Positions 1-7,808 are shown, numbered from the stretch's first letter. The stretch: DNA of 17,837 bases from Pseudomonadota bacterium (GCA_023386885.1 JAEWIX010000093.1:1-17837), one strand, 5' to 3'. A program made the numbers and translations. Notes: a model not told the origin generated them from the sequence alone.

Positions 1-1208
1 GTGAACGACGCCGCAAAGCTCGCCGTCGCGTCCGTGCCTAAATTCGTCTCGTCAACCTTCAGCTGAACCGTGTCAGCCATCACCACAATCGACGGCGCGT
101 CGTCCAAAAATCCCACACCGAGCGACCCCGAGGACGTCGCAGTCGCGGTGTTACCCAGATCATCCGTCACCGTCTGTGTGACGAACAAAACGTCGCCAAC
201 CAGTGCCATCTCATTCGCGCTGGCCGGATCGGAATGCAGGAGCGCCTTATACTGCGCGACATCGAGTTGCAGCGTCACCGGGTCAAGATAAATCGCAAAT
301 GCCACCGCCCCGTTGGGGTCGGCCGCGCCGCCGGCCCCCTCGCGGCCGATCACGAGATTGCCCTCGGTGAACAGGAAAATTTCATTTCCCGTCGCGGTGG
401 CGCGCAACCCGGAATCCACACCGCTGAAGACGCCTCCCGACGACGTCGTCAGCGCATACGCCACGGTGCCCGAACCAGCAGTCCCGAAATCAACATTCGA
501 CGATGCGATCACTGGAGCGCTACTTTGCGCCCAGCCCATCAATCCAACCGGCGAGAACACCGCAGGCAAAGATCCGAGCGATTGATCGTTTGCGCCACCA
601 ATCGATTGAACGCCAACCGACTCGTCGTGAGCCAGCAATATCCCGGCCACGGTAAAACCAGCCGTCGGAAGGATGTTCTGCGTCGGAGCACTGCCCGCGA
701 TCGGGAACTGAACAACGAAATTTCCGAGTTCTTCCTGCCCGAGCAGCGCAAGCGGATTTCCAACACTCAACGCGTCGACAGACGGATCGGTGAAATAGGC
801 GCCGGTCGCCTGGCTGTTGCCGCCATCACCATTTCCCGCAGCCGGCAACACCGACTGATCCGTCGTAATCGGGAAGATGCTTGCGAATTCAGTCGCCGAC
901 ACATCGCGTCCGGGCGCGACCTCGACCGTGACATTGTTCAACCCGTCGTGGCGCGATGCGAAGAACGGCTCGACCGTCACCGTAGATTTGTTGTCGAAAA
1001 GGATGATGAGCTTTTCGCCGATGTGAACCAGCGTCACCTTCTCGTTCGCGATCGACGTGAAATCGATTTTTGCCTTCTGGTCGTAGCCAAGATTGACGAC
1101 CACCGACTGATCCGTCAGCGGCTTGGTCAGCTTGTAAATCCGCGTTGGTGCCTGATTATCTGCGGTTGAAGAACCACCAGCTTGCGCGATTTGAACATGC
1201 TGATTCAT
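1..1208 (-). CDS. Large repeat adhesin, N-terminal part (runs off left edge)
   Basis: The minus frame is open from an ATG at 1208 to the window edge, giving 402 codons of a longer protein. A strong Shine-Dalgarno (CGGAGGATTGTC) precedes the start. Residues 1-125 form a globular N-terminal region without a Sec signal, ending in LPAAG; residues 122-125 are PAAG, the dialanine type of site cut by LapG proteases in LapA/BapA-like adhesins. From about residue 200 the sequence resembles the VCBS/DUF5801-type repeats of giant rhizobial adhesins: TVTDDLGNTATATSS near residue 360 and VDETNLGTDATASFAASF at the edge. The composition is rich in Ala, Gly, Val, Thr and Asp, with few Cys. Known family members are exported by type I secretion and mediate surface attachment and biofilm formation. 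The C-terminus and any secretion signal are not visible. The adhesin call is fairly firm; the LapG link is inference. Confidence 0.82.
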   Translation of the reverse strand, partial: MNQHVQIAQAGGSSTADNQAPTRIYKLTKPLTDQSVVVNLGYDQKAKIDFTSIANEKVTLVHIGEKLIILFDNKSTVTVEPFFASRHDGLNNVTVEVAPGRDVSATEFASIFPITTDQSVLPAAGNGDGGNSQATGAYFTDPSVDALSVGNPLALLGQEELGNFVVQFPIAGSAPTQNILPTAGFTVAGILLAHDESVGVQSIGGANDQSLGSLPAVFSPVGLMGWAQSSAPVIASSNVDFGTAGSGTVAYALTTSSGGVFSGVDSGLRATATGNEIFLFTEGNLVIGREGAGGAADPNGAVAFAIYLDPVTLQLDVAQYKALLHSDPASANEMALVGDVLFVTQTVTDDLGNTATATSSGSLGVGFLDDAPSIVVMADTVQLKVDETNLGTDATASFAASF

Positions 1209-1275
1209 GACAATCCTCCGAGGACTTTCGTCCTATCAAATCAATTTGGCGACGAAATAACCGAAAATTTGAATT

Positions 1276-1290
1276 TTAAGCTATTATTAA
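1276..1290. promoter_or_regulatory. CtrA-like box upstream of the adhesin
   Basis: The sequence reads TTAAGCTATTATTAA, a perfect TTAA-N7-TTAA, followed by CC. This is the full consensus for the alphaproteobacterial cell-cycle regulator CtrA. It sits 68 bases upstream of the adhesin start codon at 1208, in a locally AT-rich stretch, which suits a promoter-proximal activator site. The role is inferred from the motif alone. Confidence 0.55.
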
Positions 1291-1315
1291 CCCCGAGCGC
1301 GGTCAAGAAAACCGC

Positions 1316-1323
1316 ATGGTTAA
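1316..1323 (-). promoter_or_regulatory. CtrA half-site (TTAACCAT)
   Basis: The minus strand reads TTAACCAT, the extended CtrA half-site. It lies 26 bases upstream (relative to the adhesin) of the full TTAA-N7-TTAA box. An 8-mer can occur by chance, so its weight comes from the neighbouring full box. Confidence 0.35.
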
Positions 1324-1892
1324 TCAATACTTTCCTTAAAATTGTGGTAAAGATGGAACGGATGGGAGCGAGCAATATCGGTTAAAGCGGCCGGGTCGCG
1401 CTTACACCCCTCCCGGGGACTGTCAGAAAGCCTCCGAGATTGCTGGCAAACGGCTGAACGTACACCGACTCAGTTCACCGGATAGCCATCGCCGCTGCCC
1501 ACAGACCGCACCCAAGGAAGACCTATGCCAGGCTGGCGGATCACGATCGAATGCCGATGCAATCCGATCCTGTTCGTCGTGTAAGCGAGCTTTGCAAACC
1601 CGACTTCATCGGTTCAAAGCGAGCAGACAACTTCCTGAACGCTGACAGCGAAAGCAGTCGATGGACACGGGGGCGCAAGACAAGCGAGCCCTATCAGTAT
1701 CCATTGCTTGGCCAAGTGTTGGCCGCTAAACACGCATCTCCACCAGTGGCATAGCCCAGCGAACATGGCACCCTCACCACCGGATAAAAATACAACAGTT
1801 CGCGCCAAACGAGTGCCCGCCCGCTTGCCCTGATTGACCCGGTTTGATTATTTTGCTCTCAATTTGCTTTATTTATTGCAGGGGCAGCCTTC
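1324..1892. other. Gene-poor intergenic stretch
   Basis: No coding frame with a convincing start, ribosome binding site and protein-like composition was found between the adhesin promoter and the exported-protein gene at 1893. The left end is AT-rich; the rest is ordinary high-GC sequence. The 50 bases before 1893 are AT-rich and probably carry the promoter of that gene. No tRNA, repeat array or mobile-element end was seen. Confidence 0.5.
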
Positions 1893-2273
1893 ATGATTCT
1901 CAACCTTTTCAAGGCCTCTATTTCTGGCGCCGCTTTGAGCATTATCGCAGGCCTCCTTCCCCAGACGGCAACAGCAGCCGACATGGCTCTCAAGGCTCCT
2001 CCGCCGTCGGTTTCAGGCGGGTGCGCGGAATTGGTCATCGCATGTGAAAATGGCCGCCAGTACGCCCTCTGCCCGATCGCCGTCAGTCTCGCGGGCGAAA
2101 TCGTCACCGCGTCGCTTTCAACCGGCGCAAGATCTTCCCATGTGCGCCTCGTCCCGATGGGCGTTGGTTACCGTTATATCGGCAAGGGTATCTGGCTCGA
2201 CGGATTCCGGGATCAGGCCCAACTCAATTTCGGCAAGCATCACCAAGTGGCCTGCACGGTTTCGCCGTCCTAA
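1893..2273 (+). CDS. Small exported Cys-containing protein, unknown function
   Basis: The 126-residue product begins with a clear Sec signal peptide: a Lys at residue 7, a hydrophobic core, and cleavage probably after TATAA near residue 29. The mature start DMALKAPPP resembles the N-termini of exported proteins in Bradyrhizobium relatives. The mature part has four cysteines (GGCAEL, IACENG, ALCPIA, VACTV), suggesting disulfides in the periplasm or outside the cell. The middle (HVRLVPMGVGYRYIGKGIW) looks like a compact beta-rich domain. An AGGGGC ribosome binding site lies about 8 bases before the ATG. It is the only plus-strand gene between the adhesin and the tail of the Tad locus, and it converges with that tail. 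No function can be assigned. Confidence 0.65.
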   Translation: MILNLFKASISGAALSIIAGLLPQTATAADMALKAPPPSVSGGCAELVIACENGRQYALCPIAVSLAGEIVTASLSTGARSSHVRLVPMGVGYRYIGKGIWLDGFRDQAQLNFGKHHQVACTVSPS

Positions 2274-2642
2274 GGCCTCCGCCGCCTCGCATTTAAAAAC
2301 GCACCCGCCGGCGCAACCTCGTACTGCCGATTTGCAGATGGCGAGGTCGTGCCGCGCGCTGTTTTCTCGTGCTGTCTCGAGAGAAAGAAATCGATCGCTC
2401 AGCCTAGCCTAAACGAGCCTCAAGGGCGGGATGATTGCGTCCAAAGCAAATCCAACCGTGAACCCGTCCAGGCAGTTTGCCTCCGCGAACCAATTAACTT
2501 GGACAGTACTAGCGGCAGAAAATCTGCTCACTCGAATCCGCAAGCCTGTCGCGGTGGATAAGCCTTGAAAAGCAGCCGGCCTCAGAGCCATCAGACCCGC
2601 AAGCTATGCGAAGAAAAACCGCGCGAGTGAGATCCGGTCCCC
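2274..2642. other. Intergenic region between convergent genes
   Basis: About 370 bases separate two convergent small exported-protein genes. Short frames exist on both strands but none has a good ribosome binding site or protein-like composition. Apart from the possible terminator at its right end, nothing was recognised. Confidence 0.45.
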
Positions 2643-2649
2643 ACCTCAC
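2614..2649 (-). terminator. Possible terminator at the end of the secretin/tadD block
   Basis: On the minus strand GTGAGGT (2649-2643) can pair with ATCTCAC (2633-2627) over a 9-base loop with one G-U pair. About 8 bases later comes TTTTT (2618-2614). The stem overlaps the stop codon of the 83-residue gene, and the spacer before the T-run is longer than usual, so this is weak. Confidence 0.28.
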
Positions 2650-2897
2650 CCGCGGGTGCGCAATACCGGTCCGCTGCGATGGCGTCGAGGGTACATGTAA
2701 GCCGTGGGATTAACCGGAACCGCACATTGATCGTACCAACTGTGCTGCTGCCAATTCCACTTCAAACAGTCCGCGGCAACGTTGGCGTCATCCACCCAGT
2801 TCAGCCGATACGGCCGATCGCCAAATGAGAACGCGGCGCTCGAAGAGAGCGATAAAAGCACCAAACTGAAAATACCTAAGCCAAGGCTCTTTTGCAT
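2646..2897 (-). CDS. Small exported protein downstream of tadD
   Basis: The 83-residue product has an N-terminal signal peptide (MQKSLGLGIFSLVLLSLSSS, cleavage near AAFS at 21-24). The short mature part is rich in Trp and Tyr and has two cysteines, at residues 44 and 58, that could form a disulfide. The tail is basic (RRHRSGPVLRTRG). Upstream, AGGACAGGCGGG gives a plausible ribosome binding site. It starts 63 bases after the tadD stop on the same strand, so it is probably the last gene of the secretin/lipoprotein/tadD transcript. No family is recognised. A periplasmic or surface role linked to the pilus is only suggested by position. Confidence 0.55.
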   Translation of the reverse strand: MQKSLGLGIFSLVLLSLSSSAAFSFGDRPYRLNWVDDANVAADCLKWNWQQHSWYDQCAVPVNPTAYMYPRRHRSGPVLRTRG

Positions 2898-2960
2898 GAT
2901 GACCCGCCTGTCCTTGAAGAGCTGACAAAGTACCGCCGAATCCCGCGAAGCTTCAAGTCA

Positions 2961-3497
2961 CTACGGTTGATTATTCGGCGGCCGTTCAATGAAACGTCGG
3001 CTGCCATCGAGAAGCTTAAGATTGTTGATGATAACCGGATTGGACGGATCGAGCGAATAGGCTCTCTGGAATTGTCGCCGGGCCGCACTGAGATTGCCAC
3101 GCAGCATGTAGGAATATCCCTGATCGTTCAGGATTTGAACGGTCTCGCCACCTAACCGGATCGCTTGCGAATAAGCCTGATCTGCAAGATCGAAACGACG
3201 CAACCGATCATAGCTCGCGGCAAGCCCAATCCACGCTGTTACGTCTCTCGGCGCTTTCTCGACAGCATCCTTGAAATAACGCTGGGCGAGGCCGTAATTC
3301 CCGCGGTTGAAATGTTCAAGCCCCAACCGCACCGGTTCGTCGGAGGGATAGTACTGAACGTCGGTCGGCTCCTGCACCGGATCCGTGCCGGGCGGATTGG
3401 CGGGAGCGTGAATCGCGGCTTCCCTCGTCGTATAGTCACAGCCCGCAAGACCGACCGCCACCCAGCAACAGGTCAGCACAAAAATGAGACGCCGCAT
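2961..3497 (-). CDS. tadD: TPR lipoprotein TadD of the Tad pilus system
   Basis: The 178-residue protein has a lipoprotein signal with lipobox VGLAGC (Cys20), so it should be anchored by lipid, probably to the outer membrane. Residues 54-155 form about three tetratricopeptide repeats (LGLEHFNRGNYGLAQRYF; WIGLAASYDRLRRFDLA; NDQGYSYMLRGNLSAARR), each closing with the usual Ala/Asp-Pro spacing. In Tad systems TadD is an accessory lipoprotein thought to act like a pilotin, helping the secretin assemble. It lies 124 bases after the preceding small lipoprotein gene, downstream of the secretin, which fits this role. A purine-rich GGGGGTAAGGGAG precedes the ATG. The TPR lipoprotein call is firm; the name rests on context. 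Confidence 0.8.
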   Translation of the reverse strand: MRRLIFVLTCCWVAVGLAGCDYTTREAAIHAPANPPGTDPVQEPTDVQYYPSDEPVRLGLEHFNRGNYGLAQRYFKDAVEKAPRDVTAWIGLAASYDRLRRFDLADQAYSQAIRLGGETVQILNDQGYSYMLRGNLSAARRQFQRAYSLDPSNPVIINNLKLLDGSRRFIERPPNNQP

Positions 3498-3621
3498 CTC
3501 CCTTACCCCCGCCCAGCGTCAATACGTTTAACAAAACACTGCAAATCAGCCTCGCAATAATCAGACTTCAAACCAGTCGTCCGAAAATGAAACTCCAGAC
3601 ACTGCTACAACAAAAACTCAG

Positions 3622-4023
3622 CTAGTCGGCGTTGCCAATCGGCACCGCAGTTCCAGTAGATCCCGCCCCCGATCCACTGATATTCACATTCTGATTGACA
3701 TTGCGCGTCTCGGGTGGCCCCTGCCCCATCGCCTTGCCCGCTTCACCAAGATCTGGAAGTTGATCCACCGGTCGCTGCGTATTGCCATAGCGCGTGACCG
3801 CGGGTCCCACGCGCCGCGCGTCATAGGCAATTCTGCGATCGCCGACATAGCGCGGCCACGGCGTAATGACGTGCGTAGCCGCGTTGACCTGCTTGGCGTT
3901 GCCGCCATCCATGGTGATGGTTTCGGAACGCTGTAAATAGCGATCCATCTCGTCGTGACCGGCGAGCCCGTAACAGCCTCCGAGCAGCAAGGGTGCGAAC
4001 AGAGCCAGATACCTGATGGTCAT
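3622..4023 (-). CDS. Small lipoprotein next to the secretin (CpaD position)
   Basis: The 133-residue product has a short signal peptide ending in lipobox LLGGC (Cys17). The mature protein has a conserved-looking block (MDRYLQRSETITMDGG) and an Asn/Gly/Ser-rich tail. It starts 12 bases after the cpaC stop, with GGGGACGCGAGAG as its ribosome binding site, so it is co-transcribed and probably co-translated at a similar level. CpaD, an outer-membrane lipoprotein, usually occupies this position in Tad loci. This protein is shorter than CpaD (about 200 residues), and I do not see CpaD-like sequence in it. It may be a functional replacement or a separate secretin partner. Confidence 0.7.
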   Translation of the reverse strand: MTIRYLALFAPLLLGGCYGLAGHDEMDRYLQRSETITMDGGNAKQVNAATHVITPWPRYVGDRRIAYDARRVGPAVTRYGNTQRPVDQLPDLGEAGKAMGQGPPETRNVNQNVNISGSGAGSTGTAVPIGNAD

Positions 4024-4035
4024 CTCTCGCGTCCC

Positions 4036-5679
4036 CTAGTTGAGAGTCTTCACAACCGGCCGCTTCGCAGTGGCGGGCGCCCGGATCGGCGTGGTGACTT
4101 GCGGAGCGATGATGTGGCCATAAGGCCCCTTAACCTCACCTCCGGAATTGACGTAATCATTGTAGCGTTTACGCACGTCCATCTGGCCGTTCAGGAAGAA
4201 ATCGACGTCGTTCGCCGGCAGACGATTGTCCAGCGGCGTAGCCAGTTTCTGCCCCGGCGCCGCAGGTGCGACGAGGTGCGGCGTAACGATGATCACCAGA
4301 TCGGTCTGCTCATGCTGATAGGACGCGCTGCGGAATAATGACCCAAGCACCGGCACCGAACCGATCCAGGGCAGTTGCGCAACGTCTTGCCGATTGCGCG
4401 TCTGCAGCAGGCCGGCGATCGCAAAACTCTGACCATCACGCAATTCAACCGTGGTCCGCGCATTGCGGACGGTCAAAGCCGGAACTTGGGTACCTGCAAT
4501 GGTCACCGCATTGGCGAAATCAAGTTCGCTGACCGATGGCTCTACGCGAAGGTTGATCGCACCGCGCGAGAGAACGGTAGGCACGAAGGCCAGTTCGACA
4601 CCGAACTTCTTGTATTCGATGGCAATAGTGGGAAAACCGTTCCCACTCACTTTGGGTATCGGCACCGGAAACTCACCGCCGGCAAGGAAGCGCGCAGCAT
4701 CGCCCGATAGTGCCATCAGATTCGGCTCGGCAAGCCGGCGCAGTGCCCCTTTGCTTTCCAACGCGTTGATCATGACGTCCAGCGATCCGCCACCGCCTGT
4801 TTTCAGCACGCTGGTCAGCAGGCTACCATACGGTACGGCGCCAGAAGCTAGTGTGGCAGCCGTGGTCAGAAGCGGAAGTCCAGCAGGTGTCGAAATCAGA
4901 TTACCCTTAGAGTCTTCAATCGGAGTACCGTCCGGTTTTGCTCTAAGCCGTCCCGCGCCGGTTATTCCGCCGCCAGGTCCACCCAAACCGAGACCTGAGT
5001 TCGCGACATTCGAACCTCTGGCGTTGCCGGCGAACCAGTTAACGCCCAAGTCTCGCCCGGCAGTCCGATTGACCTCGAGGAAGCGCACCTCCAGCAAGAC
5101 CTGTTGGGGACCTGCCACGGTCATGGCGTTGACCACCTTGCCTCCCGCCGGGACGATACCGGTGGCAATCGACATCGCCCGCTCTGCCGCCACAGCATCC
5201 GCCGCCGTACCGCTCAGGATGACCTGACCAAGCGAGGTAGAAACGTGAATGCCGCGGGTGCCGGTGCCGGACTGAATGCGTTGCTGCAAACTGCTGGTAT
5301 CGATCGTTACCTCGACATCCAGAATGCCGATCTGCTTCATCGCGCTATCGAACAGGAGAACGTTGGTGGTGCCGGTCTGCTTGCCCTGGATGTAGATCAG
5401 GTGATCGCTGAGGGATTTGACGTCGACAACGTCAGGCGAGCCCGCCACGACGGTGGAAAAAGCCTTGCTGACCCTGAAGGTGCGAGACTTGTTAATGACG
5501 ACCTTGACACGCTGGACGTCGGACATCTCGCTGACGAAAACGCCACTGGAGGATTCCTGCCGGTCCGCAGCCTTGACGCGTTCGGCTGAGCCTAACAGGG
5601 CAAACACGACGCCAAACACCATTACGCTCAAAGCGAGAAGCCCTGCTCTCGCCCTGCTCGAAACGCCACCGCCAGTCAT
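4036..5679 (-). CDS. cpaC: Tad pilus secretin CpaC/RcpA
   Basis: This is the outer-membrane channel through which the Flp pilus leaves the cell. From the ATG at 5679 it has 547 residues. This start is preferred over an upstream ATG at 5721 because AAGGGGATC lies just before it and a signal peptide (about residues 8-37) follows. Residues 56-127 match the N-terminal pilus-assembly domain (VINKSRTFRVSKAFSTVVAG), 130-190 a BON-like domain (GTRGIHVSTSLGQVILSG), and 305-470 the secretin domain with its signatures: RLAEPNLMALSG, then PWIGSVPVLGSLFR at 437-450 and TDLVIIVTPHLV at 459-470. A Gly-rich insert lies at 222-245. Canonical loci place cpaC between cpaB and cpaE; here it lies about 7 kb further downstream, behind a 404-base gap, suggesting its own promoter. 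Confidence 0.95.
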   Translation of the reverse strand: MTGGGVSSRARAGLLALSVMVFGVVFALLGSAERVKAADRQESSSGVFVSEMSDVQRVKVVINKSRTFRVSKAFSTVVAGSPDVVDVKSLSDHLIYIQGKQTGTTNVLLFDSAMKQIGILDVEVTIDTSSLQQRIQSGTGTRGIHVSTSLGQVILSGTAADAVAAERAMSIATGIVPAGGKVVNAMTVAGPQQVLLEVRFLEVNRTAGRDLGVNWFAGNARGSNVANSGLGLGGPGGGITGAGRLRAKPDGTPIEDSKGNLISTPAGLPLLTTAATLASGAVPYGSLLTSVLKTGGGGSLDVMINALESKGALRRLAEPNLMALSGDAARFLAGGEFPVPIPKVSGNGFPTIAIEYKKFGVELAFVPTVLSRGAINLRVEPSVSELDFANAVTIAGTQVPALTVRNARTTVELRDGQSFAIAGLLQTRNRQDVAQLPWIGSVPVLGSLFRSASYQHEQTDLVIIVTPHLVAPAAPGQKLATPLDNRLPANDVDFFLNGQMDVRKRYNDYVNSGGEVKGPYGHIIAPQVTTPIRAPATAKRPVVKTLN

Positions 5680-6083
5680 CTGATCCCCTTCGCCGCGACC
5701 ACGGCTAACCTCGCAATACACGCCTTCCGGCGCCCCAGAAACTCTCCTTCGCTTACCACGTCGCAGAGCTTACAATCATCTCTAGTAATAAGTCGTTACG
5801 TTCGAATTCGATTTTCTTGATTGACGCGTCACAAGCTAAAATCAGCCGAGCCTCACGAAGTTTGCCGCCTATCCCTCGCCGGCAGCAGTTAATACTTCGA
5901 AGGATCCATCATCCCTTCTGTGCCCGGTTGGTCAAGAAAAGACCTCGGCTTGCCCACCGCATCATGCAAGAAATTCTCCCAATGTGGCCACCGGGCACCA
6001 CTTTCTAATCATGGGGATGGCCTCATATCTCCTGGGTTGACTTTCATCCCCAACAAACCTGGACGTCTCCACGGAAGCGCCAG
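5680..6083. other. Intergenic gap before cpaC, with two palindromes
   Basis: These 404 bases hold no convincing gene. Two perfect 10-base palindromes sit near the cpaC end: TCGAATTCGA at 5802-5811 and TGACGCGTCA at 5822-5831, about two helical turns apart. On the minus strand they lie 120-150 bases upstream of the cpaC start, a plausible place for operators. A long-loop inverted repeat (TGGGGATG at 6012-6019 with CATCCCCA at 6045-6052) lies just after the upstream operon but lacks a T-run. The gap probably separates two transcription units. Confidence 0.45.
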
Positions 6084-6500
6084 CTAGAACGGAATCTCGG
6101 TGGACGTGCTCGGCTTGTCGAACGATGCCGGCCACAGCGGCTTTGTCAGCGGGGTCATGGCCATGACGAAGGAATCGTCTTCGGCCGTCACGGTCAGCAC
6201 GCCGGAGCCCGCTGTCAGGCTTAGCGCGGCGGACGCCCCCAGAAACGGCGAGATCTTTGACTTGTCGACGGCGGACAGATCCGCCGTGCTGCAGGTCGGC
6301 TCCTGCTTCGCAAGGACCGGCTCCACATAGCAGTTGCCGATCATCGCCGCTCGCGCCCCGGCATTGGCATAAGCCCGCAACGACTGCATCGTAATGGCAT
6401 AACGTCCGAGATCGAAAATGACGAATATCGACATCAGAAACGGAATAAGGACGATGCAGAACTCAAACGACGACACGCCGCGCTGGTCGAGCTTTCTCAT
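6084..6500 (-). CDS. TadE/TadF-like minor pilin
   Basis: This is a pseudopilin of the Tad system. Starting at ATG 6500 it has 138 residues, beginning MRKLDQRGVSSFEF. Cleavage by the CpaA prepilin peptidase is expected after Gly8, with Glu13 at position +5 and a long hydrophobic helix (FCIVLIPFLMSIFVIFDLGR). That is the class III signal of the TadE family. A longer frame starts at 6557, but 6500 overlaps the stop of the preceding TadG-like gene as TGATG, the usual translational coupling. The C-terminal part (about 90 residues) is beta-rich with two cysteines. It is the last gene before the 404-base gap. I cannot tell from sequence whether it is TadE or TadF. Confidence 0.82.
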   Translation of the reverse strand: MRKLDQRGVSSFEFCIVLIPFLMSIFVIFDLGRYAITMQSLRAYANAGARAAMIGNCYVEPVLAKQEPTCSTADLSAVDKSKISPFLGASAALSLTAGSGVLTVTAEDDSFVMAMTPLTKPLWPASFDKPSTSTEIPF

Positions 6501-7798
6501 CACTGCACCAGACGGACTGTTTGCACATCGGGCTGAACGGCCCCAAAGCTGTTGCAACCTGAATTATCTAACTTCGTGTTCCCCTGGAAATTCACCGCGT
6601 AGGCGATAACTTGATAGCAACCTGACGCAGGAGCGGATGCGCTGCTATTGCCGCCATATGTCACGGGCGTATTGGGGACATAGACCGTACCATTGAAGTA
6701 GCTCGCCGAAGAACCGCTGATGTTGACACCCTTCTTCGAATAACTCTCTCCGTCATAGATCAGCAACCCCTTCATCAGGCTCGCAACCGACGCCAATGCC
6801 GCGGGTCCCGCAGGCGACGTCATCGCCGTAAGTTGAATCGTCGGATTTCCGGTAATTGTTAGCGTTGCGCCGCCGAAAAAGATCAGGGTCGCCGTTCCTG
6901 ATATCGTCGGACTACCGTTTATCTTGACGTTTCCTGTAAAGTAATAAGTGCCACTCAATGAGCCGGATAGACTTACATTGCCCGAGATGTAACAAGCGCT
7001 CGTTTCATACGATATGACGTCGTTTTTGCAGTCTTTCGAGAAATTCGCCGTCTTCAACGCCTTCATCGCTGCGTCCAATCCATCCAGCGGATCGGGGAAA
7101 GTTTGCTGATAGGTTTGCACGCTCGTGCATGCAGTTCCTGACGACGAGGTTTGGGAGCAGCCGCCGACCGTGTAGCTCGGTGCGTCAAAATCGATGCCGT
7201 TATTGCCAGTAAAACCGATACCATTGGCGGCGGCGCTGTTCGACGCGATGCCGCAAGTCGGAGACGTCAGGGTCGGACTGCCCTGAAATGTAATGGGATC
7301 GGTCAATGCAAGCACGCAAGGCGGCTTCGCCAGCCCGTCGATCTGCGCCAAGGCGGTTGCCCCGATCGTCACGCTGGGTAGACCAAACAGTTTAGCAAGG
7401 TAGGCCGGCTGGGTCTGGCTCACCGTAGCGCGAACCTGGTTACCGGCCGGCTGCTCGATCTGGACACTTTGGGATATGCCGCTCGGAAGGCTGGCCGCGC
7501 AACGGGTGCCGGGATAAGTTGAGCTATCGCCCTCATTGCAAAACGCGTTCTGCGCCGCAAACTGCTCGCCACGATACTCGACTGTCTGGGTGTCCGCGCA
7601 GGTCACCGAACCAAATTCGCAAGCCCGCTTTAATGCACCCGAATAGGCGGCGGCATCAGCCGCGTTCTGCGCCTGTTGTTTGGTGACGTACCACGATCCG
7701 GCTTCGGCTCCGAGCGCAACGACGCCGATCAAGGGTACCAGAGCGATCACAGTTGCGAAGGCGACCGAGCCGCGACGGTTCTGAAGCAAATCGCGCAT
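6500..7798 (-). CDS. TadG-like pilus assembly protein, no VWA domain
   Basis: The 432-residue protein begins with MRDLLQNRRGSVAFATVIAL, then a hydrophobic segment and QNAADAAAYSGAL at 44-56, the hallmark of TadG-like N-terminal domains. The peptidase-type site would be Gly10/Ser11, but position +5 is Ala rather than Glu. Known TadG proteins usually carry a von Willebrand factor A domain; no DxSxS metal site is seen here. Instead residues 270-375 contain short Gly/Ser/Thr-rich strands (SLSGSLSGTYYFTGN, INGSPTISGTATL, LTITGNPTIQL), resembling a beta-helix or beta-sandwich. About twelve cysteines suggest several disulfides in the periplasm. AGGAGATC gives a strong ribosome binding site. It lies 10 bases after the TadE-like gene and overlaps the next by one base. 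Confidence 0.83.
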   Translation of the reverse strand: MRDLLQNRRGSVAFATVIALVPLIGVVALGAEAGSWYVTKQQAQNAADAAAYSGALKRACEFGSVTCADTQTVEYRGEQFAAQNAFCNEGDSSTYPGTRCAASLPSGISQSVQIEQPAGNQVRATVSQTQPAYLAKLFGLPSVTIGATALAQIDGLAKPPCVLALTDPITFQGSPTLTSPTCGIASNSAAANGIGFTGNNGIDFDAPSYTVGGCSQTSSSGTACTSVQTYQQTFPDPLDGLDAAMKALKTANFSKDCKNDVISYETSACYISGNVSLSGSLSGTYYFTGNVKINGSPTISGTATLIFFGGATLTITGNPTIQLTAMTSPAGPAALASVASLMKGLLIYDGESYSKKGVNISGSSASYFNGTVYVPNTPVTYGGNSSASAPASGCYQVIAYAVNFQGNTKLDNSGCNSFGAVQPDVQTVRLVQ

Positions 7799-7808
7799 CG
7801 ATGATCTC

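Noticed and set aside
234..1169. A 311-codon plus-strand open frame
   Set aside because: It lies opposite the adhesin, is very rich in Arg and His as expected for an antisense shadow, and has no good ribosome binding site.
1525..1584. A 19-codon plus-strand frame with AAGGAAG before its ATG
   Set aside because: It is too short to judge without conservation or expression data, and such chance combinations are common.
1614..1808. A 64-codon minus-strand frame in the gene-poor stretch
   Set aside because: It has no clear ribosome binding site, a mixed composition, and no neighbour that gives it context.
6012..6052. Inverted repeat TGGGGATG/CATCCCCA as terminator of the upstream operon
   Set aside because: The 25-base loop is long and no T-run follows on the minus strand.
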